Source: an uncultured Eubacteriales bacterium
GTDB taxonomy: Bacteria > Bacillota > Clostridia > Oscillospirales > CAG-382
Length of the DNA: 20,933 nt
Reading direction: 5' to 3'
Assembly (NCBI GenBank): GCA_934479825.1
Contig: CAKSOW010000040.1
Coordinates: forward strand, 1 to 20,933
The position numbers were made by a program, and so were the translations under genes. The notes under the pieces were generated by a model. That model had not been told where the DNA came from. It ran no database searches and saw nothing but the letters and a program-made list of their open reading frames with translations. Positions 9,230-16,867 of this stretch are shown here, one piece after another. Each line of letters starts with the position of its first letter. Positions within the stretch are counted from its first letter, which is position 1.

Positions 9230-9259
9230 ATGTATGAAAAGGAGCCGTGTATAAGCTAA
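9230..9259 (+). other. Nine-codon open frame overlapping the rpoC start
   Basis: ATG at 9230, preceded by AAGGA at 8-nt spacing, opens a frame reading MYEKEPCIS that stops in TAA at 9257-9259. The last A of this stop is the first base of the rpoC ATG (TAATG). This layout permits termination-reinitiation coupling, but a frame of this length also arises easily by chance. Confidence 0.25.
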
Positions 9260-12200
9260 TGGGACAGAACGAACACAACGAATTTGACGCCATCAAAATC
9301 GGTCTTGCGTCTCCCGAAATGATCCGTAAATGGTCTTACGGCGAGGTCAAAAAGCCCGAAACCATAAATTACCGCACCTTAAAGCCCGAACGCGACGGTT
9401 TGTACTGCGAGCGTATCTTCGGTCCGCAGAAAGACTGGGAATGCCATTGCGGCAAGTACAAGAGAGTCCGTTATAAGGGAAAAGTCTGCGAAAAGTGCCA
9501 TGTGGAAATCACCACCAACAAGGTTCGCCGCGAACGTATGGGACATATCGAGCTTGCCTGCCCGGTGTCGCACATCTGGTATTTCCGTGCGATCCCGTCG
9601 CGAATGGGACTTTTACTCGATGTTTCACCGCGTCTTTTGGAAAAGGTCTTGTACTTTGCCCAGTATATCGTCATTGATCCGGGCGAAGCAACCGGTCTTG
9701 AAAAGATGCAGTTACTCACCGAACAGGAGTACAATCAAAAATACGAATATTACGGAAACGAATTCCGCGTCGGCATGGGCGCGGAGGCCATCAAGGAATT
9801 ATTGGCCGAAATCGACTGCGAAAAGCTGTCTGCCGAACTCCAAACCGAGCTCGAAACAGCGGTCGGCCAGAAAAAGGTTCGCCTTATCAAGCGTCTTGAA
9901 GTAGTCGAAGCATTCCGCAAGTCCGGCAACAAACCCGAATGGATGATCTTGGACGTTGTTCCGGTCATTCCGCCGGATATCCGTCCGATGGTTCAGCTCG
10001 ACGGCGGCCGTTTCGCAACCAGCGACCTCAACGACCTCTACCGCCGCGTTATCAACCGCAACAACCGTTTAAAGAAGATGATGGAGCTGTCCGCGCCGGA
10101 CATCATCATCCGCAACGAAAAGAGAATGCTCCAAGAAGCCGTTGACGCCTTGATCGACAACGGCCGCCGCGGCAGACCCGTTACCGGTCCGAATAACCGT
10201 CCGCTCAAATCGCTCTCCGAAATGCTTCGCGGTAAGCAAGGCCGTTTCCGTCAGAATCTTCTCGGTAAGCGTGTTGACTATTCGGGACGTTCGGTTATCG
10301 TCGTCGGTCCGGATTTGAAGATCTATCAGTGCGGTCTGCCGAAAGAAATGGCTTTGGAACTCTTCAAGCCGTTTGTTATGAAACGTCTTGTCGAAACCGG
10401 CAAGGCCTCCAATATCAAAGACGCGAAAAAGCGTGTCGAACGCGTCAGCCCCGAAGTCTGGGACGCGCTTGAAATCGTTATCAAGGATCATCCGGTTCTT
10501 CTTAACCGCGCACCGACCCTTCACAGACTTTCCATTCAGGCATTTGAGCCGGTTCTCGTCGAAGGACGCGCCATCAAGCTGCATCCGCTCGTTTGTACCG
10601 CGTTCAACGCCGACTTCGACGGCGACCAGATGCCGGTTCACGTTCCGCTTTCCTCCGAGGCACAGAGCGAAGCCCGTTTCCTCATGCTTTCGGCCAACAA
10701 CCTGTTAAAGCCGGTCAACGGCCACGCCGTGACCGTTCCGTCGCAGGATATGGTTCTCGGTTCGTACTATCTGACGCTCTTAAAGCACGGCGAACCCGGT
10801 GAAGGCAAGGTTTTCCGCGATTTCAACGAAGCCATGATGGCATATGCGGTCGGCGAACTCGGACTGCATGCCCCCATTCGCGTCAGACGCACCAAAACGC
10901 TTGAAGACGGCACCGAAAAGAGCGCCGTTGTCGAAGCAACCCTCGGCCGTCTGATTTTCAACGAGCCGATTCCGCAGGATCTTCACTTTATCGAACGCGA
11001 CGAATCCAACGAGCTTGACCTTGAAATCAATTTCGTGGTCACCAAAGATGAACTCGGTCAGATCGTTGACCGTTCGATCAAATACCATGGCATTACCAAA
11101 ACAGCCGAAGTCCTTGACAAGATCAAGGCCATGGGCTTCAAATATTCGACCAAGGGCTCTATCTCCATTTCCGTTTCGGATATGACGGTTCCGCCGCAGA
11201 AAAAAGTCATTATCGCCGAAGGTGATAAGAAAGTCGAAGCCATTTCCAAGATGTACAAACGCGGTCTTTTGTCCAACGAAGAACGCCGCGAACGCGTCAT
11301 CAAGATCTGGGAAGATGTCACCAAGGATGTCACCACGGCGCTCCAAGATAACCTTGACGAATTCAACACCATCAAGATGATGGCGGATTCCGGTGCCCGC
11401 GGTTCTATCAAACAGATCCGTCAGCTTGCCGGTATGCGCGGTCTTATGGCCTCGACCTCCGGTAAGACTATCGAACTCCCGATCAAGGCAAACTTCCGCG
11501 AAGGCATGGATATCCTGGAATACTTCATCGCCGCGCGCGGCGCACGTAAAGGTCTTGCCGATACGGCTCTGCGTACCGCCGACTCCGGTTACCTTACCAG
11601 ACGTCTTGTCGATGTATCCCAGGATGTTATCGTCCGTGAAGAAAACTGCGGCGATAAAATCGGTATGTGGGTTTCCACCATCCGCGACAACAACGAAATC
11701 ATCGAACCTCTTGCCGACAGACTTTTGGGTCGTTACGTCATCGACGATGTGGTCGATCCGGCAACCGGCGAGATCATTGCCGAAAACGATACCATGCTCA
11801 CCGAACAGCAGGTGAACAAGATCATCGCGGCCGGTATCGAAAAAGTACACCTTCGTTCGGTACTCAACTGCCGTACCAAGCACGGCGCGTGCATCCACTG
11901 CTATGGCGCCGACCTTGCGTCCGGAAATCCGGTCAATATCGGTGAAGCTGTTGGTATCATCGCGGCTCAGTCCATCGGTGAACCGGGTACACAGCTGACC
12001 ATGAGAACGTTCCACTCGGGCGGTATCGCCGGCGGCGATATTACCCAAGGTCTTCCGCGTGTTGAAGAACTGTTTGAAGCAAGACGTCCGAAGAAAACTT
12101 CGGTGGTTGCCGACTTCGACGGTCAGATCAGCATTGAAGAAGACAAAAAGGCACGCCATGTCAAGCTCACCAATTCCGCAACCGGTGAAGAAAAAATGTA

Positions 12201-12996
12201 TATCATTCCGTTCGGTACCCGTATGGTGGTTCAGGACGGCGATTATGTCACCCGTGCGCAAAGCCTGACCGAAGGCAATATCTGCCCGGCCGATATCGTC
12301 CGTATCAACGGTCTGAATGCCGTTTACGACTATATCATCAAGGAAGTTCAGCGCGTTTACCGTCTGCAAGGTATCGATATCAATGATAAGCATATCGAAG
12401 TTATTGCACGTCAGATGACGCGTAAAGTCAAGATTGAAAATCCCGGCAGTACCGACTTCCTTATCGGTTCGCTTGTGGATATCAACGATTTCAACGAACA
12501 GAACGAAGCCATTGAAGCACGCCTTGCCGCCGGCGAAGTCGGCATTGCCGTTGCAGAAAGCTCGCCGGTATTGTTCGGTATCACCAAGGCCTCCCTTTCC
12601 ACCGAATCCTTCTTGTCCGCCGCGTCCTTCCAGGAAACAACCAAGGTTCTTACCGAAGCCGCTATCAAGGGCAAGGTCGATCCGCTGATCGGTCTGAAAG
12701 AAAACGTCTTGATCGGTAAACTGATTCCGGCCGGAACAGGTATGCCGATGTACCGCAATATCGAAGTAACCGACAACAAGGGCAATCCGCTCGAAATCGA
12801 GGAAAACGAAACGCCTGCCGGCTTTATGCCGTATGTCCCGTCGTCCGAACCGGAGGATGAGGATATCGACGAAAAAGACGAAGAGGCCGACGATATGCTC
12901 GATGATGAGGACGAACCGTTGTCTGCCGAAGATGAAGCTCTGCTTTCAGAGCTTGACAAGGCGCTTGACAGCGAAAGCCACAACAAGAAAGACTAA
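9259..12996 (+). CDS. rpoC: DNA-directed RNA polymerase subunit beta-prime
   Basis: This is the beta-prime subunit of RNA polymerase, 1245 residues from the ATG chosen here. The N-terminal zinc site is C62, C64, C77, C80. The catalytic NADFDGDQM motif is at 450-458, with Mg-binding D452, D454 and D456. A second zinc site uses C797, C871, C878 and C881. The bridge helix (GARKGLADTALRTADSGYLT) and trigger-loop region (GEPGTQLTMRTFHSGG) are intact. The final 50 or so residues form an acidic tail absent from B. subtilis RpoC. The start is uncertain: GTG at 9247 sits only 2 nt from the AAGGAG, whereas ATG at 9259 sits 14 nt away. The latter gives an N-terminus closer to family length. It is co-transcribed with rpoB and ended by the terminator at 13035. 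Confidence 0.98.
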   Translation: MGQNEHNEFDAIKIGLASPEMIRKWSYGEVKKPETINYRTLKPERDGLYCERIFGPQKDWECHCGKYKRVRYKGKVCEKCHVEITTNKVRRERMGHIELACPVSHIWYFRAIPSRMGLLLDVSPRLLEKVLYFAQYIVIDPGEATGLEKMQLLTEQEYNQKYEYYGNEFRVGMGAEAIKELLAEIDCEKLSAELQTELETAVGQKKVRLIKRLEVVEAFRKSGNKPEWMILDVVPVIPPDIRPMVQLDGGRFATSDLNDLYRRVINRNNRLKKMMELSAPDIIIRNEKRMLQEAVDALIDNGRRGRPVTGPNNRPLKSLSEMLRGKQGRFRQNLLGKRVDYSGRSVIVVGPDLKIYQCGLPKEMALELFKPFVMKRLVETGKASNIKDAKKRVERVSPEVWDALEIVIKDHPVLLNRAPTLHRLSIQAFEPVLVEGRAIKLHPLVCTAFNADFDGDQMPVHVPLSSEAQSEARFLMLSANNLLKPVNGHAVTVPSQDMVLGSYYLTLLKHGEPGEGKVFRDFNEAMMAYAVGELGLHAPIRVRRTKTLEDGTEKSAVVEATLGRLIFNEPIPQDLHFIERDESNELDLEINFVVTKDELGQIVDRSIKYHGITKTAEVLDKIKAMGFKYSTKGSISISVSDMTVPPQKKVIIAEGDKKVEAISKMYKRGLLSNEERRERVIKIWEDVTKDVTTALQDNLDEFNTIKMMADSGARGSIKQIRQLAGMRGLMASTSGKTIELPIKANFREGMDILEYFIAARGARKGLADTALRTADSGYLTRRLVDVSQDVIVREENCGDKIGMWVSTIRDNNEIIEPLADRLLGRYVIDDVVDPATGEIIAENDTMLTEQQVNKIIAAGIEKVHLRSVLNCRTKHGACIHCYGADLASGNPVNIGEAVGIIAAQSIGEPGTQLTMRTFHSGGIAGGDITQGLPRVEELFEARRPKKTSVVADFDGQISIEEDKKARHVKLTNSATGEEKMYIIPFGTRMVVQDGDYVTRAQSLTEGNICPADIVRINGLNAVYDYIIKEVQRVYRLQGIDINDKHIEVIARQMTRKVKIENPGSTDFLIGSLVDINDFNEQNEAIEARLAAGEVGIAVAESSPVLFGITKASLSTESFLSAASFQETTKVLTEAAIKGKVDPLIGLKENVLIGKLIPAGTGMPMYRNIEVTDNKGNPLEIEENETPAGFMPYVPSSEPEDEDIDEKDEEADDMLDDEDEPLSAEDEALLSELDKALDSESHNKKD

Positions 12997-13034
12997 GAAT
13001 TATAAGCGCCGGACAGCGTAAATCTGTTCTTTTC

Positions 13035-13086
13035 AGCTCCCCTTCCTTTCAAATTCGGTAAGATTTGATTTTAAGGGGAGCTTTTT
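13035..13086 (+). terminator. Intrinsic terminator after rpoBC
   Basis: Outer arms AGCTCCCCTT (13035-13044) and AAGGGGAGCT (13073-13082) form a 10-bp stem, with an inner CAAAT/ATTTG stem, and are followed by TTTT. It begins 38 bases past the rpoC stop and separates rpoBC from the cyclophilin gene, although read-through cannot be excluded. Confidence 0.9.
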
Positions 13087-13124
13087 AAGCCTATCAATAT
13101 TTTTAGAAAAAAGGAGATTTTTCT

Positions 13125-13601
13125 ATGCGCGCCATTATCACCATGACCACCGGCAAAACCATGACCATTGAGCTTGACCCTGCGTCTGCTCCCATTACCG
13201 TCCAAAACTTCGTTGACCTTGCTAAAAAAGGCTTCTATGACGGACTCATTTTCCACCGTGTCATCGAGGGCTTTATGATTCAGGGCGGCGACCCGACCGG
13301 AACCGGCTGCGGCGGCCCCGGACACACCATTAAAGGCGAATTTACCGCCAACGGCGTGAAAAACCCGTTAAAGCATACGCGCGGCGTCATTTCCATGGCT
13401 CGTTCCGCCTCCCCCAACTCGGCCGGCTCCCAGTTCTTCATCATGCATGAGGACGCTCCGCACCTTGACGGCCAATATGCCGCATTCGGCAAAATGACCG
13501 ACGGATTCGACACTTTGGACGAGATCGCCACCACCGATACCGACCGTTCCGATCGCCCCAGAACCGAGCAGAAGATTCAGACGATCGTGATTGAGGACTA
13601 A
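13125..13601 (+). CDS. ppiB: Cyclophilin-type peptidyl-prolyl cis-trans isomerase
   Basis: This 158-residue enzyme catalyses cis-trans isomerisation of X-Pro bonds to help proteins fold. It has no signal peptide, so it is cytoplasmic. The cyclophilin core FHRVIEGFMIQGGD supplies R45, F50 and Q53, equivalent to human CypA R55, F60 and Q63. The SAGSQFFI block follows at 99-106. The position of CypA W121, which contributes to cyclosporin binding, is H113 (PHLDGQY); lower cyclosporin sensitivity is therefore plausible. AAGGAG lies 8 nt before the ATG. The gene starts 38 bp after the rpoC terminator with no clear promoter of its own, and the next gene follows after 33 bp, suggesting a common transcript. 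The symbol is assigned by similarity to short cytoplasmic cyclophilins. Confidence 0.95.
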   Translation: MRAIITMTTGKTMTIELDPASAPITVQNFVDLAKKGFYDGLIFHRVIEGFMIQGGDPTGTGCGGPGHTIKGEFTANGVKNPLKHTRGVISMARSASPNSAGSQFFIMHEDAPHLDGQYAAFGKMTDGFDTLDEIATTDTDRSDRPRTEQKIQTIVIED

Positions 13602-13634
13602 AATTAAGTCAAGCTGACAAAAGGAGAAACTATT

Positions 13635-14876
13635 ATGGACAACCGTGTATTTTGCCTGACACCGGAGTTTTCGCTTCCGGAATCGATCTGCAACGCCTGG
13701 AATTATATTTTCGACCGCTTTTTCTGCCCCAAAACGCATTTACTGTATGACGCCTTGAAGGGTGATACCTCCAAAGCTTATGATTTTCTCCCCACACCGG
13801 AGCGGATACATGCCGATTATCCGAACGCCTGCGGCTGGGGAACCGGCATGGAGGATTCGGTTCTTACCGGCGGTCTTGCGGCGGACGCCCTTCTTGCCTT
13901 ATACCGTAAAACCGGAAACAAGGCGATCAAGCCCATGCTTGACGAGCTGTTTCAAGGCCTTTTTGCCTGCGCCGAAGCAGACGGCGACAGCGGCTTTCTA
14001 GCACGCAGTCTTTCTCCGGAGGACGGCAAAAGCTTTTATTCCAACTCCTCTCGTGACCAGTATACGCACTATGTCTACGCCTGCATTCGTTTCTATGATT
14101 CCGACCTGTCGGATGAAACACAAAAGGCAACCATTCGCCGCACGCTCGCCAATATCGCGGCAAAGTGCTTACGCGACGTTACGCCGGAACACGGCTATAT
14201 GCTTCTTCGCGCCGACGGCGGCGAAAGCATTGTCAGCACGATGTGGGGAAAACTCGGCGAACATGAATACATGCGCCTGCCCATGTTTTATCTTGCGGCC
14301 TACCATGTGACCGGCGATAAGAAATGGGAAACGGAGTATATGAAATACCGCGATGAAGCAATCGAAAAGTCGCATGGATTCGATTATAAAAAATTGCATT
14401 GCTTTGCCGCATTGCAGATGGTATATTCCTTACGGTTGGTGTATGATCTCGACCCGGACGAAAATACCCGTGAAAAGCTTCTTTTCCTCATGAAAGAGGC
14501 CGCTGACTTCGGACTTCCGTATGCCCTTGAAAGAGGCAAACCGCTTTGTGAAAAGGCGGCGCGCGAGACTTTCAATTTTACTTACAAAAAGTGGTATGAA
14601 GTGGAAAAAATGAAGGATGTCGGCACTTTCGGCGGCAAACATTATTTGAATCCGGGACAAAACGAAAGTACGCATGTCAATTCGGCGTTCTACCCGATAC
14701 GCAATGTTGGCGAAGGCGCTTCTCTTGTCGCGCTTTGCCCGGAATATCCGGTTTCAGATTCCCTTTGCGAAACGCTTGCGGCTCTTGCCGGAAACATCGA
14801 TTATGCAAAGCATCATACCTATGCGCCGTTACTGGTGGCAGGCGGTTATATGCTGTGCATGGAAAAACAGGCATAA
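13635..14876 (+). CDS. Conserved protein of unknown function, alpha/alpha-toroid-like
   Basis: I do not recognise a named family for this 413-residue cytoplasmic protein (no signal peptide or membrane segment). It is almost all helical, with helix pairs separated by Gly/Asp-rich loops, which resembles the (alpha/alpha)6 barrels of six-hairpin glycosidases, polysaccharide lyases and epimerases. Likely functional blocks are GWGTGMED (67-74) and NSSRDQYTH (137-145), rich in acidic, aromatic and His residues as in sugar-binding clefts. GQNESTHVNSAFYPIRN near the C-terminus is another. AAAGGAG precedes the ATG at 8 nt. It follows the cyclophilin by 33 bp and is 44 bp ahead of the DUF6323 gene. A carbohydrate-active role is inferred from fold impression only. 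Confidence 0.75.
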   Translation: MDNRVFCLTPEFSLPESICNAWNYIFDRFFCPKTHLLYDALKGDTSKAYDFLPTPERIHADYPNACGWGTGMEDSVLTGGLAADALLALYRKTGNKAIKPMLDELFQGLFACAEADGDSGFLARSLSPEDGKSFYSNSSRDQYTHYVYACIRFYDSDLSDETQKATIRRTLANIAAKCLRDVTPEHGYMLLRADGGESIVSTMWGKLGEHEYMRLPMFYLAAYHVTGDKKWETEYMKYRDEAIEKSHGFDYKKLHCFAALQMVYSLRLVYDLDPDENTREKLLFLMKEAADFGLPYALERGKPLCEKAARETFNFTYKKWYEVEKMKDVGTFGGKHYLNPGQNESTHVNSAFYPIRNVGEGASLVALCPEYPVSDSLCETLAALAGNIDYAKHHTYAPLLVAGGYMLCMEKQA

Positions 14877-14920
14877 GCATAACAAATCCAAAGATACTGA
14901 AAGTAAATCCCGAGGTTTTT

Positions 14921-15424
14921 ATGGATAAATCCGGTTTAACACTCTCAAATTTCAGCGCCCTTGTCAAAAAGCAGAATGCCGAAGCTTTGCTTGCTTTAAA
15001 CGAAAAAACAGCACAGTACGGTCTGACGCTCACTGCGGCACAAGCGGCCGCCCTTGCCGAAACCCAGGCGGAAAGCTTAAAACAGGCAGGGCGAATCGAA
15101 TTAGGCGGTACAGCGGCAGAAAAGTTAGTTCTTGCGTTTTGCGATTCACCGTACCTCCATTCGGCCAATTACGAAGAAACTCTGCATGAACTTTTCGAGT
15201 GTTTTTATGCTTTCAAGAACGAGACAAGCGACGTGCTGTCCGACCGGACGCTTTTACTTTTCATGCGCGACGCGTTTGATACGGTCTGCGGCGGCTCGGT
15301 GGAGCAGCTTTCCGGGACGGTTGTGCCGGAGCTTGCAAGGCACTTGAACGCTGGCGGTTCGTTCCGTTCGTATCTTGCGGAAAAAGCGGCGAAGGAGTCG
15401 GACGGAGAGGAGCGCGGCATATGA
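14921..15424 (+). CDS. DUF6323 family protein
   Basis: This 167-residue cytoplasmic protein of unknown function is mostly helical, with no membrane segment and no recognisable catalytic motif. Conserved-looking blocks are ALAETQAESLKQAGRIELGG and AFCDSPYLHSANYEETLHEL. I match these by memory to DUF6323, found next to DUF6179 in Clostridia. The start at 14921 is chosen because it begins at the family-like MDKSGLTLSNFSAL and has GAGG 5 nt upstream; the longer open frame from 14735 would overlap the preceding gene by 142 bp. Its stop overlaps the next start by four bases (ATGA), showing translational coupling. Confidence 0.75.
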   Translation: MDKSGLTLSNFSALVKKQNAEALLALNEKTAQYGLTLTAAQAAALAETQAESLKQAGRIELGGTAAEKLVLAFCDSPYLHSANYEETLHELFECFYAFKNETSDVLSDRTLLLFMRDAFDTVCGGSVEQLSGTVVPELARHLNAGGSFRSYLAEKAAKESDGEERGI

Positions 15425-16353
15425 ACGTGCTCCCCATTTCTGCCGATACGCCGGAATCCGCTTTTTCCGACATCCGGGAAGAAGCTTATGTCGCAAGCCT
15501 TGTTTCGTGCGCCGAACGCGCCGGTCTTTTCTCCGCAAACGACAAAAACGCTTTGCAAGCCGAGCTCTATGCACTTCTTTGCGAGCTTGCGGCACGCAAT
15601 TCCGGGGGAAAAAGCAGTTCCCTGCGCGTGGAAAAAGCGGAGGAACTGCTCGAATCAGCGTTATTTTCCGTTGGTATGGCCCTAAAAAGCGAGCCGACTC
15701 CCCAAGATTCTCTCGAAAAGCTTCGTCACACGCCGCTTCGCACGCTTTTTGCCGACGGGCAAAAGAAGATCAAACGGAAAATTCTGATGTGTCAGGCAAT
15801 GCATCAGAAATTATGTAAACAATTGTTTGATACGCCGAATATCTTTTACCGCTCAACGGTGATTGAGGGGATTGCCGGCTTTTTCAAGCTGTACGACCCG
15901 GTTTTTGGCGGTCAGAAACTGCATATTACAGCGGATTATCCGACTTGTTTAGGGCGGCCGCATGCGTGCGGTATTGAATTCATCGAAAGCTATTTGCAGA
16001 GAATTCAGACCGAAAATGCGTTTTTGCTCTTTTTTCCGGCGCAGAAAGTGCATGTTTTTCTCGAAAAACTTGTACCGGCTTACGCCGAAACACCCATGAA
16101 CCTGTTTGAACCGGTTTTCTGCCACGCGGTGTTTCTGGCGGCAACAGGAAAGAATCCGGCAGATTTTGATTCGGTCAATGTGAAACGCGAGGTTCTTATT
16201 CCTGCGATGCAGGAGGATATTTCGTTCTTTTCTCATGCAGCAGAGCGGTTACTTAATCAATTGAATGCGCCGGAAATGGTGCGGCAATACGCAAAATTAT
16301 GTCAACCAAATCTTACGGCAGCCGCCAAAGCTCAGTTGAAAATCGCTCTTTAA
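15421..16353 (+). CDS. DUF6179 domain protein
   Basis: This 310-residue cytoplasmic protein of unknown function is helical throughout. The central block ITADYPTCLGRPHACGIEFI and the following ESYLQRIQTENAFLL are features I associate with DUF6179. The ATGA overlap with the DUF6323 gene indicates one transcript and stoichiometric production, so a complex of the two is a reasonable inference. Family members I recall are longer, so this copy may have a reduced N-terminal part; that is uncertain. No catalytic residues are evident. There is no SD typical of an independent start, as expected for a coupled gene. Confidence 0.75.
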   Translation: MNVLPISADTPESAFSDIREEAYVASLVSCAERAGLFSANDKNALQAELYALLCELAARNSGGKSSSLRVEKAEELLESALFSVGMALKSEPTPQDSLEKLRHTPLRTLFADGQKKIKRKILMCQAMHQKLCKQLFDTPNIFYRSTVIEGIAGFFKLYDPVFGGQKLHITADYPTCLGRPHACGIEFIESYLQRIQTENAFLLFFPAQKVHVFLEKLVPAYAETPMNLFEPVFCHAVFLAATGKNPADFDSVNVKREVLIPAMQEDISFFSHAAERLLNQLNAPEMVRQYAKLCQPNLTAAAKAQLKIAL

Positions 16354-16398
16354 AAAGGAATCAAACGTTACAAGTATTCGTTAAAAGGAGATGTGAAC

Positions 16399-16794
16399 GT
16401 GAAAAAAGCACTTTGGATTTTCGGCCTTGTTTTGCCGCTTGTTTTTCTATCTGCCTGCGGAAACAAGAAACCGGAAAACACTTCTGACGCGATGTATCAG
16501 ATTGGATTGAATGCTGTGCAAGCCGCGGACGATTACATAGCCGGAAAGCTTTCGGGGGAAGAAGCGTATGCCAAGATAGAGGAATATACCTCGCAGGCAA
16601 ATGCGCAATACAATCGGGAAATACAGGACACAAACGCGGATACCCTTGTAAACACCGAATTCTCAAACGACACGTTTATATTATTTGACATTTCGTCCCT
16701 ATCGTATCAGATCATGTCCGCCAAGCACGGTTCCGGCGCCATGAGCGATGTGCGTAAAAGCCGGGACAAGCTTGCAGAATCTCTCGGAAAGTAA
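16399..16794 (+). CDS. Small lipoprotein of unknown function
   Basis: This 131-residue predicted lipoprotein begins MKKALWIFGLVLPLVFLSAC: a short basic end, a hydrophobic stretch, and the lipobox LSAC with C20 as the lipidated residue. The mature part is hydrophilic and apparently helical, with no named domain. It contains YIAGKLSGEEAYAKIEEY, a pattern seen in helical-bundle peripheral proteins. GTG at 16399 is the preferred start because AAAGGAG lies 8 nt upstream; the GTG at 16393 would be only 2 nt from it. It lies 45 bp after the DUF6179 gene on the same strand, so it may share that transcript. Confidence 0.8.
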   Translation: MKKALWIFGLVLPLVFLSACGNKKPENTSDAMYQIGLNAVQAADDYIAGKLSGEEAYAKIEEYTSQANAQYNREIQDTNADTLVNTEFSNDTFILFDISSLSYQIMSAKHGSGAMSDVRKSRDKLAESLGK

Positions 16795-16799
16795 AAAGA

Positions 16800-16829
16800 A
16801 TACAGCTTTTCTTAAAAGAAAAGCTGTAT
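16800..16829 (-). terminator. Terminator of the AgcS symporter gene, 14-bp palindrome
   Basis: ATACAGCTTTTCTT (16800-16813) and its exact complement (16816-16829) form a 14-bp stem. On the minus strand the stem is followed by TCTTTTT, a good U-tract for the symporter transcript. On the plus strand it is followed by AAAGAATG, so efficiency for the converging lipoprotein transcript would be lower, although the T-rich arm may allow some bidirectional action. Confidence 0.85.
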
Positions 16830-16867
16830 AAAGAATGCCAAGGACTATCGCCCTTGCCCTTTGTGTG

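Noticed and set aside
10780..12393. 537-codon open frame antisense to rpoC
   Set aside because: Shadow of a highly conserved gene with strong codon bias; low-complexity His/Asp/Phe-rich translation and no ribosome site.
12965..13006. TTGACA at the end of rpoC as a promoter for the cyclophilin
   Set aside because: No -10 box occurs at 16-18 bp; the nearest TATAAG is 30 bp away.
14735..14920. N-terminal extension of the DUF6323 frame
   Set aside because: It overlaps the 413-residue gene in another frame and has no family-like sequence; the ATG at 14921 has a plausible SD.
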